Positions 22,680 to 31,820 of a stretch of DNA of 32,055 nt are shown piece by piece. Both the position numbers and the translations under genes were made by a program. Positions within the stretch are counted from its first letter, which is position 1. Each line of letters begins with the position of its first letter. The stretch comes from Candidatus Woesearchaeota archaeon (GTDB taxonomy: Archaea > Nanobdellota > Nanobdellia > Woesearchaeales > GW2011-AR4). The stretch is taken from positions 1 through 32,055 of the forward strand of contig JACPMQ010000006.1 of the NCBI GenBank assembly GCA_016185955.1, given 5' to 3'. Below the pieces are notes generated by a model, which saw only the letters and a list, made by a program, of their open reading frames with translations, ran no database searches and was not told the origin of the DNA.

Positions 22680-22724
22680 AAAAATATAAATATCTCTTGT
22701 ATTAATGAGCAAAATATAAAGGAG
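22680..22724 (+). promoter_or_regulatory. ppsA promoter and ribosome binding site
   Basis: A TATA-like stretch AAAATATAAATAT begins ten bases after the end of repeat element copy 3, and AGGAG (22720-22724) lies eight bases before the ATG at 22733. The expected start site near 22712 would give a 20-base leader. The element therefore sits immediately upstream of the promoter. Confidence 0.5.
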
Positions 22725-22732
22725 TTATTTCA

Positions 22733-25150
22733 ATGAACAACAAAAAAGAGTTTATTATTTGGTTTAAGGATTTAACAATAGAAGATGTGCCTCTTGTCGG
22801 AGGAAAAAACGCTTCTTTAGGCGAAATGTACCGCAATCTTACAAAAAAGGGCGTTAGTGTTCCGAATGGGTTTGCTGTTACTGCTTATGCTTATAGATAT
22901 TTGCTAAAACAAGCAAAGGTCGAGAAACAAATAAGAGAAATTCTTTCAGATTTGGATACGCATGATATGCATAATCTTTCTGAGAGGGGCAGAAAGGTAA
23001 GGGAAATTATTTTAGAAGCAGAAATCCCAAAAGAATTGAAAAATGCTATAATTGGCTCTTATCATAAATTGTGCAAAGAAGATGGGCACGACATAGATGT
23101 AGCTGTGAGAAGCAGCGCAACGGCAGAAGACTTGCCTGATGCAAGCTTTGCAGGGCAGCAGGAAACTTACCTTAATATAAAAGGAGAGCATGCCTTGCTT
23201 GAGGCATGCAAAAAATGCTTCGCTTCTTTATTTACAAACAGAGCTATTTCTTATAGGGTTGATAAGGGCTTTGACCACTTTCAGATTGCCTTAAGCATTG
23301 GAATCCAAAAAATGGTAAGAAGCGATCTTGCAAGCTCCGGCGTAATGTTTTCTATAGATACTGAAACAGGCTTTAAGGATGCAGTTCTTGTTACAGGAGC
23401 TTATGGCTTAGGGGAAAATATTGTAAGGGGAACAGTAAATCCCGACCAGTTTTATGTATTTAAGCCAACACTAAAAAAAGGATTTAAGCCGATAATAAGC
23501 AAAAAGCTCGGGGCAAAACAGATAAAGATGATTTATGACAATTCCGGGGAAAAGCATACAACAAGGAATGTGGAAGTCTCTGAAGCTTACAGGAATAAGT
23601 TCTGCATAAATGACTTGGAAATATTGAAATTAGCGGAATGGGCTGTCATAATTGAGGAGCATTATTCAAAAAAAGCAAATAAGTTCAAGCCAATGGACAT
23701 AGAATGGGCTAAAGACGGCAAAACAGGAAAGCTGTTTATTGTTCAAGCAAGGCCAGAGACAGTCCAAAGCCAGAAAGATGTAAATATACTTGAAGAGTAT
23801 GTGCTAAAGGAAAAAGGCAATGTACTTATTACAGGCTTAAGCATTGGAAGCAAAATTGGCCAGGGAAAAGCGCATGTAATCAGGAATGTTAAGGATATTA
23901 GCGAGTTTAAACAAAATGAAGTTTTAGTGACAGAAATGACTGATCCTGATTGGGAGCCTGTGATGAAATCTGCTTCTGCAATTGTTACTAATAGGGGTGG
24001 AAAAACCTGCCATGCAGCTATCATAGCAAGAGAGCTTGGCATACCATGCGTAGTTGGCACGGGCTTTGGAACTGAAAAGATAAAAAATAATGGGAATGTT
24101 ACTGTAAGCTGCGCTGAAGGAAGCCAAGGCTATGTGTATGAGGGATTATTGAAATATAATATCAAAAAAACTGATTTAAAGAAACTAAAAAAGCCAAAAA
24201 CAAAAATAATGATGAATGTAGGCAATCCTGAGCAGGCTTTTGAATTGAGCTTTATTCCAAATGAGGGCATAGGGCTTGCGAGGCAAGAATTTATTATAAG
24301 CTCCTACATCAAAGTGCATCCATTGGCATTGCTTCATTTTGACAGCATACATGAGCATAGCATAAAAAATGATATTTTACATGTGCTAAAGGGGTATAAA
24401 AATGACAAGGCAAAATTTTTCATAGATAAGCTAGCAGAAGGCGCTGCTACTATTGCAGCTGCTTTTTATCCGAAAGATGTTATTATAAGGCTTTCAGATT
24501 TTAAAAGCAATGAATATGCTAACTTAATAGGCGGAAAATTATTTGAGCCTGTTGAAGACAATCCAATGCTCGGATGGAGAGGCGCATCACGCTATTATTC
24601 TGAAAAATACAATGAAGCTTTTGCTTTGGAATGCAAGGCTTTGAAGAAAGTCAGAGACATTATGGGATTGACAAACATAAAGATAATGGTTCCTTTCTGC
24701 AGGACTGTTGAGGAAGGAAAAAAGGTAATAAATGAAATGGAAAAGCACGGCTTAAAGCAGGGAAAAAATAATCTTGAGGTATATGTTATGTGCGAAATAC
24801 CCTCAAATGTTGTTTTGGCAGACGAATTCGCAAAAATATTTGACGGGTTTAGCATAGGAACAAACGACTTAACGCAGCTTACCCTTGGCTTAGACAGGGA
24901 TTCTGAGTTAGTATCACATATTTATGATGAAAACAACGAGGCTGTGAGAAGATTAGTTGCACAAGTTATAAAAATAGCTAAGAAGAATAAGAGGAAGATA
25001 GGCATTTGCGGTGATGCTCCTTCTTCAAGCCACGAATTTGCGAGATTTCTGGTAGAATGCGGCATTGACTCTATGTCATTAACACCGGATGCAGTAATAA
25101 AAACAATACTCATAGTTAATGAAGAAGAAAAAAAACTTAGAGGCCATTGA
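22733..25150 (+). CDS. ppsA: Phosphoenolpyruvate synthase
   Basis: Pyruvate, water dikinase: pyruvate + ATP + water to PEP + AMP + phosphate, the entry to gluconeogenesis. The 805-residue protein has the N-terminal ATP-grasp part (VGGKNASLGEM; VAVRSSATAEDLPDASFAGQ minus nothing unusual), the swivelling phosphohistidine domain with GGKTCHAAIIAR and His427, and the C-terminal PEP-binding TIM barrel (MCEIPSNV, GTNDLTQLTLGLDRDS, ICGDAPSS with the catalytic Cys759). Length and order match bacterial and archaeal PpsA. It has its own promoter and an AGGAG site. With the PDH complex it brackets the pyruvate node in opposite directions. Confidence 0.95.
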   Translation: MNNKKEFIIWFKDLTIEDVPLVGGKNASLGEMYRNLTKKGVSVPNGFAVTAYAYRYLLKQAKVEKQIREILSDLDTHDMHNLSERGRKVREIILEAEIPKELKNAIIGSYHKLCKEDGHDIDVAVRSSATAEDLPDASFAGQQETYLNIKGEHALLEACKKCFASLFTNRAISYRVDKGFDHFQIALSIGIQKMVRSDLASSGVMFSIDTETGFKDAVLVTGAYGLGENIVRGTVNPDQFYVFKPTLKKGFKPIISKKLGAKQIKMIYDNSGEKHTTRNVEVSEAYRNKFCINDLEILKLAEWAVIIEEHYSKKANKFKPMDIEWAKDGKTGKLFIVQARPETVQSQKDVNILEEYVLKEKGNVLITGLSIGSKIGQGKAHVIRNVKDISEFKQNEVLVTEMTDPDWEPVMKSASAIVTNRGGKTCHAAIIARELGIPCVVGTGFGTEKIKNNGNVTVSCAEGSQGYVYEGLLKYNIKKTDLKKLKKPKTKIMMNVGNPEQAFELSFIPNEGIGLARQEFIISSYIKVHPLALLHFDSIHEHSIKNDILHVLKGYKNDKAKFFIDKLAEGAATIAAAFYPKDVIIRLSDFKSNEYANLIGGKLFEPVEDNPMLGWRGASRYYSEKYNEAFALECKALKKVRDIMGLTNIKIMVPFCRTVEEGKKVINEMEKHGLKQGKNNLEVYVMCEIPSNVVLADEFAKIFDGFSIGTNDLTQLTLGLDRDSELVSHIYDENNEAVRRLVAQVIKIAKKNKRKIGICGDAPSSSHEFARFLVECGIDSMSLTPDAVIKTILIVNEEEKKLRGH

Positions 25151-25163
25151 GAAGATATACCTA

Positions 25164-26099
25164 TTATTTCTCCAAAACCAAAATTTTTCTTGTCAAATTC
25201 CCGTGCACATAGCTTTCAAACTCGCTCTTTAATTTCAATTTTGATTTTTTTAGCAATTTTTTGTAGTTTACATAACTGGGAAATATTATCACTGCCCTTT
25301 TTATCAAAATCAATTCCAATTTTTTTATAACATCAAAATAAAATTTTTCAATATATTTTTTTAATAATTTTTTGTTTGATTTTGTAATCCTTACTTTGCC
25401 CATTATTGCAGCGTTTAAGCCATAGGGAAGATCAGAAACAATAAATTTGTATTTCCTGTCAATGCTGAAAAAATCCTTTACTTCCAATTCATAATTTTTT
25501 ATTTTGTAATGCCTTAAATTAACCATTGATTTCCAAATCATTTTTTTGTTTATGTCAAAGCCTATCGCCTTTAAGCTTATAAGCCCTGCTTCTATTAAAA
25601 TGCCTCCGGAGCCGCAGAAAGGGTCAAGTATAAGCTCGTTTTTTCCGGCTTTGGTTAAGTTAACCATTGCCCTTGCGAGCCTTGGATTGACTTTAGGCTT
25701 TTTTACATTTTTCCAGATATATGACGCAATATTGCTTTCTGAAAAAATTTCCTTGAATGCATTTTTGCCGTTGCTTTTTTTATTATTAAAATCTGAAAAT
25801 TCCGGAAATAATTTTTTAATCCTGACGCAAAAGCTGCCCTTGTAAACAGAATTCCAGTTAAAATTTTCCATGCATTTTAAAAAATTTTTATAGTCTGACT
25901 CAAAAAGCAGAAGAGATATGGAATTTGTGTATGCCAATCTTTTTGCAGCTTCATTGATGCTTATTCTTTCATTTTTTTTAGATGTGCATAAAACAAGCAC
26001 ATTTTCAATTAATTCACAGGATTTTGAATTTATGAGAGACAAAACTTCTTCCTTCGCAAGCGCAAGGTCATTTTTCAACAAGACAAAGATATATTTCAT
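25164..26099 (-). CDS. tRNA (guanine10-N2)-methyltransferase, Trm11/Trm-G10 family
   Basis: SAM-dependent methyltransferase of 311 residues with an N-terminal THUMP-like RNA-binding part (about 50-130) and a Rossmann domain: DPFCGSGGILIEA (159-171), GFDIN (180-184) and the catalytic SDLPYG (222-227), a variant of DPPYG. This set is that of COG1041/Trm11, which methylates G10 of tRNA, sometimes twice in archaea. I chose ATG 26099; a longer frame from GTG 26132 would begin inside repeat element copy 4. That element separates the gene from the TATA box at 26320-26328, which, without the insertion, would lie 30 bases before this ATG. Confidence 0.85.
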   Translation of the reverse strand: MKYIFVLLKNDLALAKEEVLSLINSKSCELIENVLVLCTSKKNERISINEAAKRLAYTNSISLLLFESDYKNFLKCMENFNWNSVYKGSFCVRIKKLFPEFSDFNNKKSNGKNAFKEIFSESNIASYIWKNVKKPKVNPRLARAMVNLTKAGKNELILDPFCGSGGILIEAGLISLKAIGFDINKKMIWKSMVNLRHYKIKNYELEVKDFFSIDRKYKFIVSDLPYGLNAAIMGKVRITKSNKKLLKKYIEKFYFDVIKKLELILIKRAVIIFPSYVNYKKLLKKSKLKLKSEFESYVHGNLTRKILVLEK

Positions 26100-26118
26100 G
26101 TTTAATGGCTTTAACTCC

Positions 26119-26305
26119 GTAACTGCTAACACAACCTAAGGGGTTTTTGCGAATTCTTATTCGTGCCTGTGCGGAGCCTTATACTCCTCTCAACTTCGCA
26201 ATGCTGCGGCATTGCTCAGGTCGCTTATCACAATCCTGTGAAACTTTCAGAATTGGCAATGACGCACAAGCACTTAATTCGCAAAAACCCCCTGTTAGCA
26301 GTTAC
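26119..26305 (+). mobile_element. Repeat element copy 4, 187 bp, with perfect 8-bp target duplication
   Basis: The smallest complete copy. Ends are GTAACTGCTAACA (26119-26131) and TGTTAGCAGTTAC (26293-26305), and TTAACTCC stands directly outside both (26111-26118 and 26306-26313), a target-site duplication. Inner motifs: GGGTTTTTGCGAA (26141-26153) with TTCGCAAAAACCC (26278-26290), and GTGCCTGTGCG (26163-26173) with CGCACAAGCAC (26263-26273). The core is the short form shared with copies 3 and 5, with a hairpin GCAATGC/GCATTGC (26198-26204/26209-26215). No coding capacity. It lies between the divergent methyltransferase and surface-protein genes. Confidence 0.9.
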
Positions 26306-26319
26306 TTAACTCCGAAAGA

Positions 26320-26328
26320 TTTAAATAT
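26320..26328. promoter_or_regulatory. TATA box, originally probably shared by two divergent genes
   Basis: TTTAAATAT is nearly symmetric. To the right it lies about 47 bases before the surface-protein ATG (26371), giving a leader of about 20 bases. To the left, removing the 187-bp element and one 8-bp duplication would place it 30 bases before the tRNA methyltransferase ATG, ideal for a leaderless transcript. Confidence 0.5.
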
Positions 26329-26370
26329 TCTGCATTTAAGAGTTTTATTTCGGTTGCATTTTGCGTGAAA

Positions 26371-29300
26371 ATGATTAAAAAAAGAGGGGTTTGTAGCTAT
26401 AACTTATTGAATTATCTAATTTTGTCTTCTATATTCTCTGTTTTTTTTGTTTCCCTTTCTGCTGTTTCATTTGGCGTTGTTATAGAGCGCAATGTTACCT
26501 TGCAGGACTTTAACTTTAACTCGTCATCAACCTTTAACTTTACAACCAACAGAACTGCGCCTTTTGGTTATTTGAAATTTTATAATCTTTCCAATCCTTA
26601 CAGCAATGCTTATATAGAAGCAACTCAAGGCGCAAAATTATTGCAATTGGGGCATGGGACAAATTATCAGGATTTTGTTGATACTTTTAAAAAAGTGCCC
26701 TTAGCCAATTTTACAGATTTTATGAGCACGAAGTATGGCTCTTTCTCTTCTATTATGGTGTGGTCTAACACTATTATCGGTTTTATTATCCCAAACTCAA
26801 CAGATGGTTCTGAAGGAGGCTATTATTATGCCGCTATTTATATTATTGAGTTTAATATTAGCAGATCTGATATTCCATTTGCTAATATTACTTTTTATTA
26901 TAAATTCAACAACCAGTCTGGAAATAACACATTCGGCGATTTGGGAACATGTGCTGCGCATAATGATTTCCAAAGCTGCTTAGCGGATGTGCAGAATGAC
27001 TGTGACTGGAATAACCAAAAAGGGGTATGTGAGCAGAGCACCTATAGCTTTTCACCAATGTTACCAGCAGCAGAATGCGGAATGCTTCCAAAATTTGCAT
27101 GTGACGCCATTAATAGCAGTTATTGCCTATGGAATCCAAGCAGCGGCAAGCAAGGCAAATGCGAGCCTCAAGGAAGCATTAATCCAATTTATGGGTTTAA
27201 TTGCACTGCTGTAACTAACCATACCGTATGCAATGACCAGCACTTTACAGAGAAAACCGGATTATGCACTTGGGACAGTACAATAGCTAAGTGCCAAATA
27301 AATAAAACGAAAACCAATAGGGATATACCTACTCCAGCAGTATATTCATGCGAGGCTCCTGGATATATAGATAATAGAACAAAGTGCCAAAATCTTTCAG
27401 ATACATATTTTATGCCATGCGGCTTTAACAACCAAACAAGCAGATGTGAAAATATGTTCTTTGACTTTGGCAAATTTGACAAATTTGAAGATATAGGAAG
27501 CTCATCAACATGCCAAAATGCAGGTGGCACATGGAGAACGGAAACTGCATTTGACCCATTAAATAATGGTGTTACTAGCGAAAGCTGGTGTGAGTTTGGT
27601 GTGGCTATCAAAACATTCTCTTCAGTTGGCTCTTCTGGCACAAAAATGTTTAGTGGTACAATTGGAACTCTAAATGATTGCAGCAGGGATTGCTTTGCAT
27701 GTGAATTTAATGGCACTGGAGGCAGATGGCAGAATGTATCAGTAGCGCAGTCACAGTGTGAAGCGTCTACTGTTGGATGCAAGTTTAGAGCAGACTCTAA
27801 CTCTTTTAATGGTTTTGGATGGTGTGATCCTGCAAGTGGCTTCGGTGGCTTTAATTGCAATTCTTTTTGTGGAGACTGCAACCTAATGCCTCAGCCAAAT
27901 GCGTCATGCGTAAATTCTGCTGCTAATTGCAAATGGGATAATGTCACTAATTTTTGTGTAGGTGCTGGAACAAAGGGCTGCGACCAAGATTGTATGCAGT
28001 GCTTTGGTCAAACAAGCTGCCAACATTCTACAAAAATGGGAGGCTGTCAATGGGACTCTTCAGGATTTTTCTGCAAGCCGCAAGGAGGAAGCTTTGAGAT
28101 ATGCTTTGATGGTGTGGATAATGACAATAATGGCAAAACTGATTGCGCAGATTTTAAATGTTCTACTGATTCTTTTTGCGCTGGCGCTGTTGGTGACTCT
28201 AAAGGATGCTTCCAGTTTGATGAATTTTCATATAAGCCTAGTGATGGAAAGAATCATGCCAGAGGCAATTGCACAGCTACAACAGGATGCACTTGGGTTA
28301 CTGAAGAATTTGGCTTTTCATACTGCGCTCCTTTATCAGAGCAGTGTTTCTTAAATGAAAGTTACCAAACAAGCGCTTCTTTATGTGAAAATGTAGGCGG
28401 CGGTAATATTTGTAAATTTAAGCCTGAGACTCATTGTGAGACTAACAAAACAATGGTTGCTGTATGCTCAACAATTACTGTTAAGGATACATGCAATGCT
28501 AATTCAAAATGCGCATGGAGCGGAGCCGATGTTGGTGGATTTTGTGATTTAAAGCCAATTGTGCTTTGCGAAGATAATCAAACATTACAAAGCGATCCTA
28601 CATTATGCAGAACCTCAGGATGCGCGTGGATTGGAAGCCAATTTGGAATGTTTGAAGGAGGCTTCCATCAGAGTTGCGTAAGCCCATGCGGAAACAGAAG
28701 CATAGCATCAGCACAGGATTGCGCAGATTCTCTTGGCACAACATTTGCTGCAGGCAGTTGCGTATGGAAAACAGGATTTTGTGAGCCTGCAGACTTTATG
28801 GGAGGCTGTATGCAGAAAGATGGAGACTATAATGCTTGCAAATCAAATGGAAATTGCAAATGGAATGAAGCAATCTATGCACCTTTAAAACATCTAAATG
28901 GCTCGTCAAGTTTCCAAGATTATATGAATCCGAATGCTACAACATGGCTGGCTATAGGATTAAACTTGCCTATTGGCGGAGCAAATGAATCTGTTTATAA
29001 TTTAACTAAGATAATAGGCGGAAGCTATCTGGCTTTAGTAATGGCAAATGGCTCAAATACACAACTAAATATCTCGAGGCTATACTGTAATAATGATGTT
29101 TTAATGGAATACAATTGGTCAAAAGGAGAGACAGGAGAGGGTAGATGCCAAAAAGGAAGCTGTGATCGTTATAATAATTCCTATTTATGTGATGGAGACA
29201 GAGTCCATTATTACCTCCAAAATGTTACAAGGCAGCTGGAAGTGCTGTGGGAAGTTTCTATTGGATTGTTAAGATTGGATTCTAATGAAAATGACACTAA

Positions 29301-31806
29301 CGTTACAACTACACTCAACATCTCAACTGTTGTTATAAATGGAAACTTATCTGAGCATGTAACTGAAAATGCAACTGCCAAAGATGGCACAAATGCCACA
29401 AGAGTAAGAATATCAACAGGATTCTGCAATGACGGGCTTATGAATACCTTTTTTGCCGGCATGGATCAAGAGCCACCAATACCTATAGCAGCAGATAGAA
29501 CTTCAGATTTAAGCAGCGATACACCAAGCGATCATAGTTATTTAGATATTACTGGATTGGGAGTTAAAAAAACTCCAGAAGCTTATGCTTATGGAATACC
29601 TACTGCAAGTATGACTGGCTCAGCAATCTGTAATGCTGTTCCGTTGCAAGGAGGCTCATTTGGCAGAGGCACAAACAGCTCGAAATATTATCTGCATTTA
29701 GATACTGATGGCGTTCGCAGCGGTGGCTGTTCTCCAGAAGATAATACTACACTTCAAGGCTTTGAATACAGGTTTAAGTATGTAGCTGAGATAGGAAATG
29801 ATGGAAGGTTAACAGAAACTGTCTTAAGCCAGAAATGCTCAAATCAGGCATGGGTTGCAACAAATGTGCCGTTTAAATCAGACAGAAATAAGGGGTGCGG
29901 GTTTGTTAGCGGCCCTATTTTTGCAATAGACAAAAATACTTTTACAGGCAAGAGTGATGTTAATACAAGCGTTGGATGGAGAGCTTATGCGACAAGTGCG
30001 CATTCAGCAGGCAACGCGTCAAATGTTTCTGATAGAATAGGACCGGGCAGCGCTGATTTCAAAGGAATAGATGTTACTCTTGTAGACTGCACAAGCACTG
30101 CTGATAAGGATAATTCACAATGCACTAAATTCAAGCAGTTTGGATTTTTCCCAGGAGAATTTGGACCGGCTTGCATAGACAGCATAGATAATGACGGTGA
30201 TACTTTAACTGACTGCAATGACTTTGACTGCAAATATGATCCTTTCTTCTGCTCCGGAAGCTTTACTGCTTTAGCAGATGACAGCACAGCGCCTACATTA
30301 GTCTGGACTAAAGTCAATGACAAGCTTACAAATATGATTTCATTTATTTTTGATACAGGTGAGCCTGCAAACGGAACTGTAAGATTTTATAACAATGATT
30401 CACAATGCTCAACTTTAAATAACACTTTAAAGGATAAGGCATTGGAAGATAATGATGTATTTACCAATTACAGGCCTCATCATGTAACAGAGCTTACAGG
30501 GCTAGCTGCTAATAAGACATACTACTACAAATATGAAGTATGTGATCCGAGCGGCAATTGCGCAATAAGCAAATGCAGCAATGTAACTACCTCTTCAGCA
30601 TATTCTAATATAACATTTAAGTTAGATATACCGACTAACTGGAGTGTGGAAATCCCAAGCATAAACTTAACTAACTATACTCTGCCATATGCGTTAAAAG
30701 CATCTTCGCAGTTTTTGAACAATATTAATATAACCATTAGAAAGCAAGACAATACAAGCGCTATAACCTTTGTAGGAGTTGATATTTTTGAGAAACAATC
30801 ACTTAATGTTTCACAATTTGTTACAGGAAGCGGTTATGTTGGAATTGATGCTAACCAGTATCAGAGCTTTAAGCAAAAAGCAGGCATGGAAGAAGCTTTT
30901 GTTAAAATACCTTCAACAGGAGATACTGTAAGCCATTGTGATGACAGTGGCGCTAATTGCAAGGAAGTTACAAGCAAATTGACATGCACGTTTAAGACTT
31001 CTTATAGTGATTGTAAAGTGCCAGATGCTGTTGGATTGGGATTTTCAACATACAAGGCATCAACATCAAGCAGCAGCAGTTCAAGCTCTTCTTCAAGCTC
31101 TTCTTCAAGCTCTGGCGGCGGTGGAGGAGGAACTGCACCATTAACAAGCGCAAAAGAAGGCTCTTCAAAGACACAGTTTTGGCAGACAATAACAGCAGGA
31201 CAATCTTTAAACATGAATGTTGATAAGACAGACATACCTATTAAAAAATTGATAGTTACTTCCAAAAACACGCTTTCTAATGTGGAATTAAAGGTGGCAG
31301 TGCTTAAAGAAGCTCCAACTACACAAACAAGCCTTACAAACTCCGTTTACAAGTACATTTCAGTTGAAAAGAAAAATATAAAAGATGAGGATACAGGCAA
31401 TGTAGAAATTGAATTTAAGGTGGAAAAATCTTGGCTAACACAAAATAATATTAATGAAGACGATGTATTGCTTGCAAGATACACTGCATCATGGGAGATG
31501 CTTCCAACAACAAAGCAAAGCTCAGATGCTGCTTATGTAAATTATAAGGCAACTACTCCCGGATTTAGTTATTTTGCTATAGTAAGCAAGGAATCTCCAG
31601 TTGTAAGCGCGCCATTAGAGACTGTAACTGAATCAAAAATAACAGAGCAGCCAATAATACCAACTGCAGAAGTGGCTGTGCAAATACCGGAAAAAGAAAA
31701 AGTTGTTGCAAAAACAAGCAAAACAAGATATTGGTTTGCTATTACTGCATTAATACTTGCAGTACTTTCAGCATTTATGTGGTATAAAAAAAGGTCTGAA
31801 GACTAA
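26371..31806 (+). CDS. Giant Cys-rich surface protein with C-terminal membrane anchor
   Basis: An 1811-residue exported protein. Parts in order: signal or anchor helix (about 12-33); a beta-type domain; from about 194 to 835 a Cys-rich region with at least ten C-x-W...C units (CDWNNQKGVC, CTWDSTIAKC, CKWDNVTNFC, CQWDSSGFFC, CVWKTGFC); two acidic DGxDNDxxGxTDC calcium-type loops (about 576 and 1268); a fibronectin-like domain (about 1300-1410); a Ser15-Gly6 linker (about 1566-1587); a domain resembling the archaeal PGF-pre-PGF domain (about 1594-1740); a membrane helix (1787-1805) and a basic tail. No PGF-CTERM tripeptide. Many N-glycosylation sequons. Likely S-layer or adhesion role. ATG 26371 preferred to GTG 26365. 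Confidence 0.85.
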   Translation: MIKKRGVCSYNLLNYLILSSIFSVFFVSLSAVSFGVVIERNVTLQDFNFNSSSTFNFTTNRTAPFGYLKFYNLSNPYSNAYIEATQGAKLLQLGHGTNYQDFVDTFKKVPLANFTDFMSTKYGSFSSIMVWSNTIIGFIIPNSTDGSEGGYYYAAIYIIEFNISRSDIPFANITFYYKFNNQSGNNTFGDLGTCAAHNDFQSCLADVQNDCDWNNQKGVCEQSTYSFSPMLPAAECGMLPKFACDAINSSYCLWNPSSGKQGKCEPQGSINPIYGFNCTAVTNHTVCNDQHFTEKTGLCTWDSTIAKCQINKTKTNRDIPTPAVYSCEAPGYIDNRTKCQNLSDTYFMPCGFNNQTSRCENMFFDFGKFDKFEDIGSSSTCQNAGGTWRTETAFDPLNNGVTSESWCEFGVAIKTFSSVGSSGTKMFSGTIGTLNDCSRDCFACEFNGTGGRWQNVSVAQSQCEASTVGCKFRADSNSFNGFGWCDPASGFGGFNCNSFCGDCNLMPQPNASCVNSAANCKWDNVTNFCVGAGTKGCDQDCMQCFGQTSCQHSTKMGGCQWDSSGFFCKPQGGSFEICFDGVDNDNNGKTDCADFKCSTDSFCAGAVGDSKGCFQFDEFSYKPSDGKNHARGNCTATTGCTWVTEEFGFSYCAPLSEQCFLNESYQTSASLCENVGGGNICKFKPETHCETNKTMVAVCSTITVKDTCNANSKCAWSGADVGGFCDLKPIVLCEDNQTLQSDPTLCRTSGCAWIGSQFGMFEGGFHQSCVSPCGNRSIASAQDCADSLGTTFAAGSCVWKTGFCEPADFMGGCMQKDGDYNACKSNGNCKWNEAIYAPLKHLNGSSSFQDYMNPNATTWLAIGLNLPIGGANESVYNLTKIIGGSYLALVMANGSNTQLNISRLYCNNDVLMEYNWSKGETGEGRCQKGSCDRYNNSYLCDGDRVHYYLQNVTRQLEVLWEVSIGLLRLDSNENDTNVTTTLNISTVVINGNLSEHVTENATAKDGTNATRVRISTGFCNDGLMNTFFAGMDQEPPIPIAADRTSDLSSDTPSDHSYLDITGLGVKKTPEAYAYGIPTASMTGSAICNAVPLQGGSFGRGTNSSKYYLHLDTDGVRSGGCSPEDNTTLQGFEYRFKYVAEIGNDGRLTETVLSQKCSNQAWVATNVPFKSDRNKGCGFVSGPIFAIDKNTFTGKSDVNTSVGWRAYATSAHSAGNASNVSDRIGPGSADFKGIDVTLVDCTSTADKDNSQCTKFKQFGFFPGEFGPACIDSIDNDGDTLTDCNDFDCKYDPFFCSGSFTALADDSTAPTLVWTKVNDKLTNMISFIFDTGEPANGTVRFYNNDSQCSTLNNTLKDKALEDNDVFTNYRPHHVTELTGLAANKTYYYKYEVCDPSGNCAISKCSNVTTSSAYSNITFKLDIPTNWSVEIPSINLTNYTLPYALKASSQFLNNINITIRKQDNTSAITFVGVDIFEKQSLNVSQFVTGSGYVGIDANQYQSFKQKAGMEEAFVKIPSTGDTVSHCDDSGANCKEVTSKLTCTFKTSYSDCKVPDAVGLGFSTYKASTSSSSSSSSSSSSSSSSGGGGGGTAPLTSAKEGSSKTQFWQTITAGQSLNMNVDKTDIPIKKLIVTSKNTLSNVELKVAVLKEAPTTQTSLTNSVYKYISVEKKNIKDEDTGNVEIEFKVEKSWLTQNNINEDDVLLARYTASWEMLPTTKQSSDAAYVNYKATTPGFSYFAIVSKESPVVSAPLETVTESKITEQPIIPTAEVAVQIPEKEKVVAKTSKTRYWFAITALILAVLSAFMWYKKRSED
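31066..31131 (+). repeat. Low-complexity Ser/Gly linker coding tract
   Basis: A run of Ser codons of mixed type (TCA, AGC, AGT, TCT) followed by six Gly codons, inside the giant surface protein. The mixed codons show it is kept as protein sequence rather than being a recent microsatellite expansion. It separates the ectodomain from the membrane-proximal domain, like a stalk. Confidence 0.8.
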
Positions 31807-31820
31807 GTTCTTGATTTTGG

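Noticed and set aside
26100..26132. Longer start (GTG) for the tRNA methyltransferase inside repeat copy 4
   Set aside because: The extra eleven residues come from the element end; family members begin near the ATG at 26099. A fused start remains possible but is not supported.
26147..26368. 73-codon plus-strand ORF across repeat copy 4
   Set aside because: It is composed of the element plus promoter sequence, without coding character.
27189..27881. 230-codon antisense ORF in the surface-protein gene
   Set aside because: It is the shadow of a Cys- and Gly-rich coding frame; the sense strand has clear domains and the antisense product has none.
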